Assembly: GCF_000240165.1 (NCBI RefSeq)
Contig: NC_017585.1
Span: 1,736,001 to 1,800,000 of the forward strand
From: Streptantibioticus cattleyicolor NRRL 8057 = DSM 46488
Lineage (GTDB): Bacteria > Actinomycetota > Actinomycetes > Streptomycetales > Streptomycetaceae
Length of the DNA: 64,000 nucleotides
Direction of reading: 5' to 3'
Shown: piece by piece, positions 9,227 to 17,867 of the stretch
Layout of the letters: each line of letters starts with the position of its first letter
How positions within the stretch are numbered: position 1 is the first letter of the stretch
The notes under the pieces: generated by a model
Databases searched by the model: none
What the model saw: the letters and a program-made list of their open reading frames with translations, nothing else
What the model was told of the DNA's origin: nothing
Program-made: the position numbers and the translations under genes

Positions 9227-10858
9227 TCAGCGGGTGGCCGCAGCGGCGGGCTGCGTGCTGGTGGGGCGTTGTTCGATGGTGATGTCCACGCCGCGGGCGC
9301 TGTGGTGGTAGGCCGGGGTGAAGCCGGCGCGGATGAGGGCCTGCTTCTGGGCTGCGGCGGTGCGGGCGGCGGCCTGGCGGGCGCCGGGGGACAGGTGGGT
9401 GCAGCTGACGTGCCATACCCGGGAGGTGTGGCTCAGACGCTGTTGCAGGAGGGCCGGGTCGGCGGGCAGGTTGTCCAGGGCGCCGGACGCGGCGGCGGTC
9501 CGGGCCCGGCCCACATCGGGGCGGTTGGTGAAGGCCTCCTTGAAGGCGGTGGCCATCAGCCCGCATCGGGCGCCGGCGAACAGGACGGCGTCGCCGGGGG
9601 CGTCGCGGGTGCTCAGGGAGCTGATCACGGCGTGGGTGTCCCACTGGCGGCTGTCCACCTGGCGTATGGCCTGGTGGGACGCGTACATGGGCACGGCCGC
9701 GAGGAGCGCGAGCAGCAGTTGCTGGTACGGGGGGACGACGGTGGTGGCCAGGGCGAGCAGCAGGGCCAGGGCGGGCAGGCAGAACAGCAGGTAGCGGTAG
9801 GCGAAGAGGGGGTGGCCCAGGGAGACGGCCAGGAGGAGCAGCGGGGGCACGGTCAGCCAGGGCACGCCGACCGCCAGGGCCTGCGGCGGGGCCTTGCGCC
9901 GATGCACGGCGAGGAGGACGAGGGCGGCGAGCGCGGTGGAGGTGAGCAGGAGTCGCAGTGCGGTGGGCAGGGTGCCCTGGCCGGGCGTGAGGAGCCAGGA
10001 GAAGTAGCCGAACGGGGTTCCGGCGCTGACCGGTGCGGCGTCGCCGACGGCGGAACGCTGAGCGGCGGCGAGAACCAGCAACGGGACGACGGCGGCGAAG
10101 CCCGCGGCCGAGGCCAGGAGCAGGCGGACGACGACACGGCGTCCGGGGCGGCACAGGACCACGGTGACCGCGTGGGCGGCCACCAGCAGCAGCCCGATGA
10201 GGTTGAACCAGCCCAGCAGGGCGATCAGCACGGCATAGGCGACCGGCCACCGCCCCCGGGCGCCGGTGGACAGGACTTTCACCAGGACACCCGTCGCCAG
10301 CACCGCCACCGCCATGACGAAGGCGAACGAGCGGGCCTCCTGCGCGTAGCGCGACGCGGTCGGCAGGACGGCGAGCACCAGCCCCGCGTACAGCCCCGGA
10401 CGCCGGCCGCCGAGCAGCCGCCCCAACCACGTCAGACCGGCCGCCGCGACGGCCACCGCCACCGCGGACGGCACCCGTGCCGCGTACCAGTACAGCCCAC
10501 CGTTCACCTGCCCGACCAGCCACATCAGCACGTAGTGCAGGCCGTGGACCGCGTCGACCCGCCCCAGCAGCTCCATCATCTGCGGCCAGGAGCGCCGTGC
10601 CACGTCGATGGTGACGATTTCGTCGGTCCACGGGGAGGGATACCAGGCCCCCCACAGACCGAGGACCAGCGCGACGACCGCCGGCATGAACCCGGCCGCC
10701 CGGCTCAACAGCGCGCGGCCGGCGGACGCGCCGGGTATGACCGGCAGGGCGGGCTGGGGTGAGGTGGCCGTCACAGTGGTGCTTTCCTCGCTAGTACTCC
10801 GCGCAGCGGACGGTGCCGGGACGAGGGCGAACCGCATCGTGTGTGACGCGAGCAGCAT
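9227..10858 (-). CDS. GT-C-fold membrane glycosyltransferase (GT39/mannosyltransferase-like)
   Basis: An integral membrane protein of 543 residues with about 10-12 hydrophobic helices between residues 45 and 400. The first extracytoplasmic loop has WYPSPWTDEIVT, matching the acidic (D/E)E motif used for catalysis by polyprenyl-phosphate-dependent GT-C transferases, and RYAQEARSFAF follows as in the GT39/PMT-like group. The C-terminal 150 residues are extracytoplasmic. It likely transfers a sugar from a polyprenyl-phosphate donor to protein or cell-wall glycan outside the membrane; the acceptor is unknown. I prefer the ATG at 10858, after GGAGGGG. It diverges from the HTH gene at 11148. Confidence 0.8.
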   Translation of the reverse strand: MLLASHTMRFALVPAPSAARSTSEESTTVTATSPQPALPVIPGASAGRALLSRAAGFMPAVVALVLGLWGAWYPSPWTDEIVTIDVARRSWPQMMELLGRVDAVHGLHYVLMWLVGQVNGGLYWYAARVPSAVAVAVAAAGLTWLGRLLGGRRPGLYAGLVLAVLPTASRYAQEARSFAFVMAVAVLATGVLVKVLSTGARGRWPVAYAVLIALLGWFNLIGLLLVAAHAVTVVLCRPGRRVVVRLLLASAAGFAAVVPLLVLAAAQRSAVGDAAPVSAGTPFGYFSWLLTPGQGTLPTALRLLLTSTALAALVLLAVHRRKAPPQALAVGVPWLTVPPLLLLAVSLGHPLFAYRYLLFCLPALALLLALATTVVPPYQQLLLALLAAVPMYASHQAIRQVDSRQWDTHAVISSLSTRDAPGDAVLFAGARCGLMATAFKEAFTNRPDVGRARTAAASGALDNLPADPALLQQRLSHTSRVWHVSCTHLSPGARQAAARTAAAQKQALIRAGFTPAYHHSARGVDITIEQRPTSTQPAAAATR

Positions 10859-11147
10859 TGCCCCTCCGTTGGGCACAGTAGTTGAAATACGGACCTAATG
10901 TCCAAAAGAGTGCCGTCCGGGGCGGTGGTCCCATCGTGCTGGCTCGGGCGGCGGCGGGGCAGGAGGCCGGGCCACGCGGTCAAATCCGGGACGCCGAGCC
11001 CGTGACCTGGAGGTTCCCTCCGGCCGCTGACGCAATTCCGGGACGGGGACGGCGCACGGATGACCAAAAAGCGCTGGGCGTCCGCCTGCGGGACCAGTCC
11101 GCGATGCGCCATCGTTGAATGTGACGCGGCACGTAGGGGGACGCGGC

Positions 11148-11898
11148 ATGGGGCGATGGAAACCGTTGGCCGACGATCTGGAACCGTCGGTGCGTCAATT
11201 GGTCGTCCGCTTGCGGGAGATCAAGGACCGCATGGGCGTCAGCACGGCGACCCTGGCGGTCAAGACCGCCTTCAGCAGGTCGTCGTGGGACCGGTATCTC
11301 AACGGGCGGGCGCTGCCGCCGCGTGATGCGGTCGAGGCCATCTGCAAGGTGTCCGGCGCCGACCGGGCGAACACGCTCGCGCTGTGGGAAGTAGCTGAGC
11401 GGGCACACGCACGGACACGGCACACCGCGCGCCCCGGTCCCCGGGGGCGGAGGCCGGACGCGGCACGCCTGCCGGAAGGACACGCCTCGCCCGGCCGGCG
11501 CGCAGCCGTGATCGCCGTCGTCGCGTCGGTGCCGGCCCTGCTGGGCGCGGTCGGCTGGCTGGTGCTGCGCCAGGCACCCGGACCGGAACCCTCCGCCCGC
11601 CAGGGTCAGCCCCTGGCATCCGTGCGGCCCGGCGGCTTCGCCTGCCACTACGCGCGGCGAGGCGGACGGTTGTTCGCCGGCCACAGTGCGTCCGAGCCCC
11701 TCGTCCTGCTGAACGCCGGCGGCGAGCCGGTGGCCGAGGTCCAGTGTCTGCTGACCTACCACGGGCACCCCCCCGGGCCGGATCGACGGACTCTTCGGAG
11801 AGCGCACGCAGTCCGCCGTCGAAGAACTGCGACGCGCGGGCGGCGCCGCGGTCGACGGAAAAGTGGGCCCGCAGACCTGGGCCCTGCTGCGGGCGTGA
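11148..11898 (+). pseudogene. HTH-TM-peptidoglycan-binding protein, frameshifted
   Basis: The ATG at 11148 (after AGGGGGA) starts MGRWKPLADDLEPSVRQL, an actinobacterial XRE-type helix-turn-helix with the signature SRSSWDRYLNGRALPP. A transmembrane helix follows (VIAVVASVPALLGAVGWLV), then an outer part containing GGFACHYARRGG and AEVQCLLTYHG. At the seven-C run near 11767-11773 the frame breaks. One frame over, a complete peptidoglycan-binding end continues: RIDGLFGERTQSAVEELRR, then KVGPQTWALLRA and a TGA at 11896-11898. The intact product would be about 250 residues, a cytosolic DNA-binding head tethered to a wall-binding domain. The TGA overlaps the next gene's GTG (GTGA). A sequencing error in the C-run is as likely as real inactivation. 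Confidence 0.75.
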
Positions 11899-12796
11899 CC
11901 GGCTCAGCCTGGCGGGCGCTCCCGCCGACCCTCGACCCGCAGGTCGCCCATTTGATCACCGTGCTACGGGAGTTGAAGGACCGCTCCGGACTCAGCCTGA
12001 ACACCCTGGCGGCCGAGACCGCGCACGGCAGGTCCTCGTGGAACCGATATCTCAACGGCATGGCGTTGCCTCCCCGCAGCGCGGTCGAGATGCTGGGGCG
12101 CCTCGCCGGTGAGCCCCCTGAACGGCTGGTGGCTCTGTGGAGGCAGGCCGAGGCGCGGTACAGCGGGCGGGACGCCGGGCCCGCACCGGCGGGCGGTTCC
12201 GTGGAGGCGGCGCCGCGCGACGACGCCTCGCCGTCGCCCGCCGTCGACCGTTCCGGCCGGACCGGCTGGTCCATCGCCGGCCGCCGGTTCCCCCTCGCGG
12301 TGATCGCGGTGATCGCGATGGCGGCGGTGCTGGCCGCCTTCGCGTGGGCAGGTTTCCGCCTCCTCGATCCACGGGGCACGGTGTCGTCCGTGGGACTCGA
12401 GCCGGGGCCGTTCAGTCCCGTCCCCTTGACCGTGGGTTGCCGGAGCGTCAGTGCGCGGGACCGGAAGCCGCGGCCATGGCCTGTGACGTGGACGCGGCCT
12501 CGTACGCCGCCGTGAAGACCGGTCCCAGCCGCGTGGAGGTCCGTGTGAGCCGCAACTGTGCCGCCGCCTGGGCGCGTATCTCGTACTCATCCGTGGGGGA
12601 CCACGTCAGCGTGCGGACCCGATCGGGCGCTGCCGAGACGGTCGCGGTCACCGACGACAGGACGACCGACCAGGACGTCGTCACGCACATGGTCCCCGCC
12701 TCGTCACCCACTCAGGTGCGAGCGTGCTGGGAGCCCCGCTCCGGCGGGCGGCAGTGCACGCCCTGGGGGCGGGCGGCGCCCGTGGTCGTGCGATGA
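11895..12796 (+). pseudogene. HTH-TM-DUF2690 protein, frameshifted
   Basis: A GTG at 11895, within the GTGA that ends the upstream gene, starts a paralogue: TLDPQVAHLITVLRELKDRSG, HTH signature GRSSWNRYLNGMALPP, one transmembrane helix (FPLAVIAVIAMAAVLAAFAW) and an outer tail. In the opening frame translation ends at 12515. In the frame used by 12455-12796 there is a DUF2690-like domain: QCAGPEAAAMACDVDAASYA, then RVEVRVSRNCAAAWARISYS. The shift lies near 12440-12450 (tgccggagcgtcagtgcg). DUF2690 is normally the C-terminal domain of such HTH-TM proteins, so this is a second frameshift in a coupled pair. The two HTH domains are very similar, pointing to tandem duplication. Confidence 0.72.
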
Positions 12797-12836
12797 GTTG
12801 TGCTCGCGTGAGCGAAACAGCGGGGCCGGACGGTTG

Positions 12837-13802
12837 CTACGGCCGGTTCGCTGCCTGCTTGACGGTCCTGATCACCGGTGCCGTTTCGAGGTGGGTGATG
12901 GCTGGGAGTGCGGCGACCCGGGTGGTCAGGTACCGGTACAGCTCCCGTTGGTCCGCGCACACCACGCTCGCGTACAGGTTGGTCGGGCCGGTCGTGGCGG
13001 CGGCGAACGCGATCTCCGGATGCCCGGCCAGCGCCTGCCCGGCCTCCTGGAGGTGCGCGGGGGCGACCGAGAGCCAGAGCAGAGTCCGGGTGTTCACGCC
13101 GAACATGCGCCAGTCGACGTCGATGTCGAGGTAGAGCAGGCCGTGTTCGCGCAGCTCCGTCATCCGGCGCCGGACCGTCGTCGGAGACCAGCCGGTCGCC
13201 GCGGCCAACTGCTCGAACCCGGCGCGGCCGTCGGTGGCGAGCAAGGCGAGGAGTTCGCGGTCACCGTCGTCGAGCCGCACCGGCCCCCGCCGATGCGGTA
13301 CCGGAGGCGGGCGCAGTCGCTCGATCGCCTCAGCGTCCAACGACCCGAGCTTTCCCACCAGGTTGTCCGGGCCGCCGTAGAAGGCGTGCAGCACGGAGTG
13401 CGCGGTCACGCCCTCCACACGCGGGGTACGGGGGAGCTTGGCCAGCAGCAGCGCCTCGCTGTCCGCCTCGCTCTCGGTACGGACCACGCAGGTGATCTCG
13501 GTGCCGCCGGAGCTGAGGCTCACCCAGGACGTGTCGGGGCGCCTGGCCAGGGCTTCGGCGACCGGGAGTGACGCGGCGGGCGCGCACCGCACCCGCAGGA
13601 ACCACAGAACGGCGCCCAGCGCGGTGGGGTCGACCGCGCCCACCACCCGTACCGCCCCGGCCGAACGCAACCGGGCGTACCGGCGGGCGACGGTGCGATC
13701 CGATACGCCGAGAACCTCGGCGATGGTGCTGAACGCGGCACGGCCGTCGATCTGCAGGGCGTGCACGAGCCGACGATCCAACTCGTCGTAGTCGGATTCC
13801 AC
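12837..13802 (-). CDS. Lrp/AsnC family regulator with two HTH-ligand units
   Basis: A 321-residue double-length AsnC-type regulator. The first winged helix (DELDRRLVHALQIDGRAAF, then VLGVSDRTVARRYARLRSAG) is followed by a RAM-like ligand domain, and both are repeated from about residue 175 (LDDGDRELLALLATDGRAGF, then ATGWSPTTVRRRMTELREHG). I start at the GTG at 13802; the frame continues upstream but would overlap the divergent monooxygenase. The regulator and monooxygenase face away from each other across 115 bases with repeated TTGCT/AGCAA elements, so it probably controls that gene and itself. The effector is likely an amino acid or aromatic compound, by family. Confidence 0.88.
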   Translation of the reverse strand: MESDYDELDRRLVHALQIDGRAAFSTIAEVLGVSDRTVARRYARLRSAGAVRVVGAVDPTALGAVLWFLRVRCAPAASLPVAEALARRPDTSWVSLSSGGTEITCVVRTESEADSEALLLAKLPRTPRVEGVTAHSVLHAFYGGPDNLVGKLGSLDAEAIERLRPPPVPHRRGPVRLDDGDRELLALLATDGRAGFEQLAAATGWSPTTVRRRMTELREHGLLYLDIDVDWRMFGVNTRTLLWLSVAPAHLQEAGQALAGHPEIAFAAATTGPTNLYASVVCADQRELYRYLTTRVAALPAITHLETAPVIRTVKQAANRP

Positions 13803-13839
13803 CGAGCCGAGGGTAGACGGCGTCAGTTCCCGACGCAAT

Positions 13840-13910
13840 CGAGCCCGTTGCTGGCTCGAACGGCTCGGCCGGCGGAGTGTTGCTTCCGTCCTGATCGACA
13901 CAGCAACAGG
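13840..13910. promoter_or_regulatory. Candidate AsnC-family operator region
   Basis: The divergent promoter region holds an inverted repeat TGTTGCT (13878-13884) ... AGCAACA (13902-13908) separated by 17 bases, and a further TTGCT near 13847. Such spaced half-sites suit a multimeric Lrp/AsnC regulator. The right arm lies just before the monooxygenase ribosome-binding site. Confidence 0.4.
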
Positions 13911-13917
13911 AGAGTCC

Positions 13918-15354
13918 ATGGATACCGATGTGCTCGTCGTCGGCGCCGGCCCGACCGGAATGACGCTGGCCAACGAGCTGCTGCTGGCGGGGGTGTCAAC
14001 CGTGCTGGTCGACAAGCTGGCGCAGCGCGGCGACCTGTCCAAGGCAGGCGGCGTGCAGTCCCGCACCCTGGAGGCGCTCGACCAACGAGGGCTGCTGGAG
14101 CCCTTGCTGGCCACCGGGGACCACCCCGTCACCACTGGCCACTTCGCCGGTGTCCCCCTGCCGCTCCACTCCAACCGGCACCGTCTGCCCTGGCGGTCCG
14201 TGCCGCAGGTGGTGATCGAGGGGTTCTTCGAGCAGCACCTCGCCGCGCACGGCCTCCACGCCCGCAGGGACCACGAACTGGTCGGCCTCGCCCAGGACGA
14301 CGACGGGGTCACCGCAGCCTTCGCCAACGGCGCCACCCTCCGTTCCCGCTACCTCGTCGCCGCCGACGGCGCCCACAGCACCGTACGGTCACTGCTGCGG
14401 GCCGAATTCCCCGGACAGCCCGGAACGGTGACGATCACCTCCGCCGACGTGCGCCTGGGCGGCGCCGTACCGTCCACGTCGCACACCTGGAGCGAGGACG
14501 GGCACTGGGCGGCGCTGTTCCCGCTCGGCACCGATCCGCAGGGCAGGCAGCTGCGCCGACTGGTCCTCGGCGGGCCGGACCGGTCCCTGCCGAGGGAGGT
14601 CCCGGTCACCGAGGACGAAATCCGCGACGGCCTGAGCACCGTGTTCGGAACGCGCGTGCACCTGCTCGAACTGCGCTACGCCCGCCGTATCACCAACGCG
14701 TCACGGCAGGTCGAGCGGTACCGGCACGGGCGGGTGTTCCTGGCGGGCGACGCCGCCCACGTCCATCTCCCGCTCAGCGCGCAGGGCATGAACACCGGGA
14801 TGCAGGACGCGCTCAACCTCGGCTGGAAGCTCGGTGCCGCCGTGCACGGCTGGGCGCCGAAGAACCTGCTCGACACGTATCACGCGGAACGGCACCCGGC
14901 CGGGGCCGCCGTGTTGCGCAACGTGCGGGCACAGAGCCTGCTGATGGACTGGGCCGGCACCCGCGATCCGGACGTGCTGGCCGCCCGGGAGATCTTCACG
15001 GCACTGGCCCAACTGCCCGAAGTCCAGCAGCATCTCGCCGACCTGACGTCCGGGATGTCCGTCCGCTACCCGATGCCGGGCACCGAAACCCATCCGCTCG
15101 TCGGCCGGCCCGCACCGGACCTGGACCTCGGCCCGGCCCGGCTGCACGAACTGCTGCGGTCCGGGCACGGCGTCCTGCTGGACCCGGCCGACACGTTCGC
15201 CACGGTCGCCGGCGCCTGGTCGGACCGGGTGGACCGGGTGGGCCAGGGCGCTGACACCGAGCCGATGCTCATCCGTCCGGACGGCTACGTGTGCTGGGCC
15301 GGCGCGGACGACCTGGAACCGGCGCTCAACCGCTGGTTCGGCGAGCCCCGCTGA
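13918..15354 (+). CDS. FAD-dependent aromatic hydroxylase (group A flavin monooxygenase)
   Basis: A 478-residue flavoprotein of the PHBH-like class, close to rifampicin monooxygenase and angucycline hydroxylases such as PgaE and RdmE. The N-terminal dinucleotide fold has VLVVGAGPTGMTLANELLLA. The middle DG motif is VAADGAHSTVRSLL. The FAD GD motif is FLAGDAAHVHLPLSAQGMN. The C-terminal 100 residues form the thioredoxin-like domain seen in these longer members. It should use NAD(P)H and O2 to hydroxylate an aromatic or polyketide substrate; the substrate is not visible. AGGAGA lies before the ATG. Regulation is probably by the divergent AsnC-type protein. Confidence 0.9.
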   Translation: MDTDVLVVGAGPTGMTLANELLLAGVSTVLVDKLAQRGDLSKAGGVQSRTLEALDQRGLLEPLLATGDHPVTTGHFAGVPLPLHSNRHRLPWRSVPQVVIEGFFEQHLAAHGLHARRDHELVGLAQDDDGVTAAFANGATLRSRYLVAADGAHSTVRSLLRAEFPGQPGTVTITSADVRLGGAVPSTSHTWSEDGHWAALFPLGTDPQGRQLRRLVLGGPDRSLPREVPVTEDEIRDGLSTVFGTRVHLLELRYARRITNASRQVERYRHGRVFLAGDAAHVHLPLSAQGMNTGMQDALNLGWKLGAAVHGWAPKNLLDTYHAERHPAGAAVLRNVRAQSLLMDWAGTRDPDVLAAREIFTALAQLPEVQQHLADLTSGMSVRYPMPGTETHPLVGRPAPDLDLGPARLHELLRSGHGVLLDPADTFATVAGAWSDRVDRVGQGADTEPMLIRPDGYVCWAGADDLEPALNRWFGEPR

Positions 15355-15365
15355 GCAGGCGATCA

Positions 15366-15449
15366 CGAAGCCGGCGGCTCAGCCCCGCCGCGCCGGGCCG
15401 TGATGGATACCTGCCGCGGCGGCCCCGTGTCCGTGAGCCGCCGGCTTCG
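15366..15449. terminator. Long inverted repeat between convergent genes
   Basis: Perfect 16-base arms CGAAGCCGGCGGCTCA (15366-15381) and TGAGCCGCCGGCTTCG (15434-15449) enclose 52 bases. It lies right after the monooxygenase stop and before the end of the convergent amidohydrolase, so a bidirectional transcription end is likely. There is no U-tract, as usual in Streptomyces. A small decayed mobile element is another possibility. Confidence 0.55.
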
Positions 15450-15532
15450 ATCACCCCTGACGGTCCACTGGTACGGATCGCGCCCGCGTACGCGAGGGCG
15501 GACATCACCCGCCAGTGGCTGTGATCGCGGTT

Positions 15533-16774
15533 TCAGCGCTTGTCGACGGTGAGTTCGCCGTTGAGGATCACCATGCGGAGGTCGCGGAGGTTGCCGATGT
15601 CCGCAGTGGGATCAGCGTTCAGCACGAGCAGGTCGGCGCGCTTGCCGGGGGACACCGTGCCGAGGTCGGGGCGGGCACACTGGCGAGCCGCGCCGCTGGT
15701 GCCCGCGGACAGCACCTGGGTGGGCGCCATCCCGGCCGCCACCATGAGTTCGGCCTCTTCCAGGGTGTTGGCTCCGAAAAGGCCCCGACCGCTGAAGGTG
15801 TCGCTGCCCAGCGCGACGTGCACGCCGGCGTCGGCGACCTTCTTGAGGTTGCCGCGGGCGTCCGGGTGGGCGTCGTCGATCCAGAGCGTGGGTGTGTAGG
15901 TGATGTCGTGTTCGAGCATGAGGTCGATGAGCGAGTGGTCGGTGAGGGGCTCGACGGTGACACCGTGCTCCAGGCCGTCCGCCCCGGCCTCGATCGCCTC
16001 GCGCGCCGCGACTTGCTGGGTGGTGTGGACGGTGACCCGAAGGCCCCGCTCGTGCCCGGCCTCGATGCCCGCCCGGAGGAGATCGAGGGGGAGCCGTTCC
16101 AGCTCGACGCCGTCCGGGAAGGCAGGGTTCCGCCAGAGGTACTTCGGCCCGCCGGAGTGCGCGCAGGCGCCTTCCGACAGGAGTTTGACCGCGTCCACCT
16201 TGCGGTCGGCGAGGTGGTGCACCAGGTCGCGGATCTGCTGCACGCTGTCGACCTCTCCCGTGAAGCGCTCGCGCGCCCAGGGGTTGCCGCTGAAGACGGT
16301 GGCGGCGGGATGTCCGTCGCGGCCGGTGATACCGCAACCGGTCGCCAGCAGTCGCGGGCCCCGCAGCGTGCCCGCAGCGATCTTGGCCCGCGTGTCCAGG
16401 ATCCCGCCCGTCGGGTCGCCCACCGACTTGATGGTGGTGATCCCGTGGTCGAGGAAGAGCCCGAGCCTTCCGGGAAGCTCGTTCTGCTCGAAGGCCCGCA
16501 TCGAATCGGGACCGGAGACCGCGTGCACGTCGTAGAAGTGGATGTGCGTATCGATCAGGCCCGGCATGACCCATCCTTCGGCCGCGTCCACCTCCTGTCT
16601 GCCGCGGAGCGGCTGGGCCGAGACGAAGGCGATCTGCGCGCCGTCGACGGCGACGTCGTACAGCCCGGCGAGCGCCTGGCGGCCGTCGAAGACATGTGCG
16701 CGACGGATCACGAGGTCGTAGGCCGCGGAGCCGCGAACCCCGGTGCTCGCCGTTGCTTCGGGTTCCTCGGGCAT
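15533..16774 (-). CDS. Amidohydrolase family protein (imidazolonepropionase/prolidase-like)
   Basis: A 413-residue metal-dependent hydrolase with the composite N- and C-terminal beta domain and a TIM barrel. Visible ligands are the HxH motif (PGLIDTHIHFYD), the lysine expected to be carboxylated in DAVKLLSEGA, His in VTVHTTQQ and GLEHGVTVE, and the last Asp in VALGSDTFSGRG. This set fits the binuclear group that cleaves cyclic amides or Xaa-Pro-like substrates; the substrate is unknown. The ATG at 16774 follows AGGAGTGAG; the open frame reaches 16930 through the operator. A dyad found here and before the adjacent Rrf2 gene suggests Rrf2 control. Confidence 0.88.
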   Translation of the reverse strand: MPEEPEATASTGVRGSAAYDLVIRRAHVFDGRQALAGLYDVAVDGAQIAFVSAQPLRGRQEVDAAEGWVMPGLIDTHIHFYDVHAVSGPDSMRAFEQNELPGRLGLFLDHGITTIKSVGDPTGGILDTRAKIAAGTLRGPRLLATGCGITGRDGHPAATVFSGNPWARERFTGEVDSVQQIRDLVHHLADRKVDAVKLLSEGACAHSGGPKYLWRNPAFPDGVELERLPLDLLRAGIEAGHERGLRVTVHTTQQVAAREAIEAGADGLEHGVTVEPLTDHSLIDLMLEHDITYTPTLWIDDAHPDARGNLKKVADAGVHVALGSDTFSGRGLFGANTLEEAELMVAAGMAPTQVLSAGTSGAARQCARPDLGTVSPGKRADLLVLNADPTADIGNLRDLRMVILNGELTVDKR

Positions 16775-16875
16775 CGCTCTCACTCCTGGTACGTGCTGAG
16801 TAGGTGTTCGGACCGTGGTGCCGCGGATGGATCGTGCGGCCTGGCCGCTGACATCGGGAGCCGGGCCCGGCCCGG

Positions 16876-16900
16876 AACTGTAGCTATGTCGGTTACAGTT
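16876..16900. promoter_or_regulatory. Candidate Rrf2 operator upstream of the amidohydrolase
   Basis: An inverted repeat with arms AACTGTAGC (16876-16884) and GTTACAGTT (16892-16900) around seven bases. The same 9-7-9 design occurs before the Rrf2 gene. It sits about 100 bases before the amidohydrolase ATG, in the gap after the Rrf2 stop. Confidence 0.65.
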
Positions 16901-16944
16901 AAGTCGTGCGTCATGGTGCGGGGCGCGCATGCGTCACCGCTTGG

Positions 16945-17388
16945 TCAGTGAGCACTCGGTTCGTTGTCGAAGGCGAGTATCCGTTGCAGCAGGCCGGCGA
17001 TGGTCGTCCTGCCGAGCTGTTCCTCCAGGGCTCGCTCCGCCTTCTGGAACTCGACGTCGAGCAGGACGCCGATGGTGCGTCCGACCTCGCACGCCCCGCT
17101 GGGCGGACGGGTGTGCCGCGAGAAGATCTGCCCCTCCTCGACGGCGGCGTACGCGTCGTGGAGCGTGATGTCCCGCGGGTCGCGAGCAAGGGACCAGCCG
17201 CCGCCCCGACCCTCGGTGGACCACACCAGATGAGCGTCGCGCAAACGGCCGAGGACGCGCCGCACCAGGACGGGATTGCTTTCCAGGCTGTCCGCGATCT
17301 CCGCGGAGGTCAACGAGCCCCCACGCCGGTGCGCCAGCATCGCGAGCGCGTGAATCGCGACTACGCTCCTGCCGCTGAGCCCCGCCAT
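16945..17388 (-). CDS. Rrf2 family transcriptional regulator
   Basis: A 147-residue Rrf2-type winged-helix protein: SVVAIHALAMLAHRRGGSLT, LESNPVLVRRVLGRLRDAHLV (recognition helix) and the family motif GRGGGWSLARDPRDITLHDAYAA (positions 60-83). Only one cysteine (SGACEVG) remains where NsrR and IscR carry three, so it is unlikely to hold a 2Fe-2S cluster and more likely answers to a metabolite or redox change. The ATG at 17388 follows GGAG. It lies just upstream of the amidohydrolase on the same strand, and both genes are preceded by matching dyads. Confidence 0.9.
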   Translation of the reverse strand: MAGLSGRSVVAIHALAMLAHRRGGSLTSAEIADSLESNPVLVRRVLGRLRDAHLVWSTEGRGGGWSLARDPRDITLHDAYAAVEEGQIFSRHTRPPSGACEVGRTIGVLLDVEFQKAERALEEQLGRTTIAGLLQRILAFDNEPSAH

Positions 17389-17415
17389 CTCCCGCTCCTG
17401 CCGTCACCGCCGATT

Positions 17416-17440
17416 AACTGTAATCAGGCTAGTTGCAGTT
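17416..17440. promoter_or_regulatory. Candidate Rrf2 autoregulatory operator
   Basis: Arms AACTGTAAT (17416-17424) and GTTGCAGTT (17432-17440) around seven bases, 28 bases before the Rrf2 ATG. It matches the dyad at 16876-16900, giving a shared pattern AACTGTARY-N7-GTTRCAGTT. The AT-richness against a very GC-rich background supports a promoter/operator. Confidence 0.7.
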
Positions 17441-17867
17441 GAATCGGTCGTCAACCAAGCACCTGAGGCGAGTCCGCGCCCGAGGCGAGGGCCGAAGGCC
17501 CAGGCCGACCAAGATCGGCCTGGACGCCGGTGCCACGGTGTTCCACGCCCCGGACATCACCGACGGCCTCCTCAGCCCCGCCGTGTCGCACCATGCCACT
17601 GGGCGAGCTGCCGCGCCCGCTGCTTCCGCCCCGCGTCTACCCGAGCCTCCCTGCGGCTGGACGAGGCGGAGACGGGCGAGCACGGCACCGGAACCGTCGT
17701 GTCCCTGTGTTGGTGTGAGGGACCGGCGCATCCCGGCACCGAACTCGGCCACGTCGCGGCCTAGTTGCGGCGCGGGGTCCGGGCTCCGACCGGATCCCGT
17801 TCGTCAACCACCCCCGTTTCTCGCGTTGCTCGCCATCACCCGACGTGTGACGCGCGAACCGGTCGGC
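17441..17867. other. Intergenic stretch with no recognisable feature
   Basis: Frames on both strands give only low-complexity Arg/Pro/Ala sequence. No RNA gene, repeat or domain is seen. Confidence 0.4.

Noticed and set aside
8772-10655. A 627-codon minus-strand frame
   Set aside because: It runs out of frame through the GT-C transferase gene and shows no family pattern.
11115-12515. One 466-residue protein with two HTH and two membrane helices
   Set aside because: The open frame only exists because of a frameshift in the first gene; its true end lies one frame over and overlaps the second gene's start.
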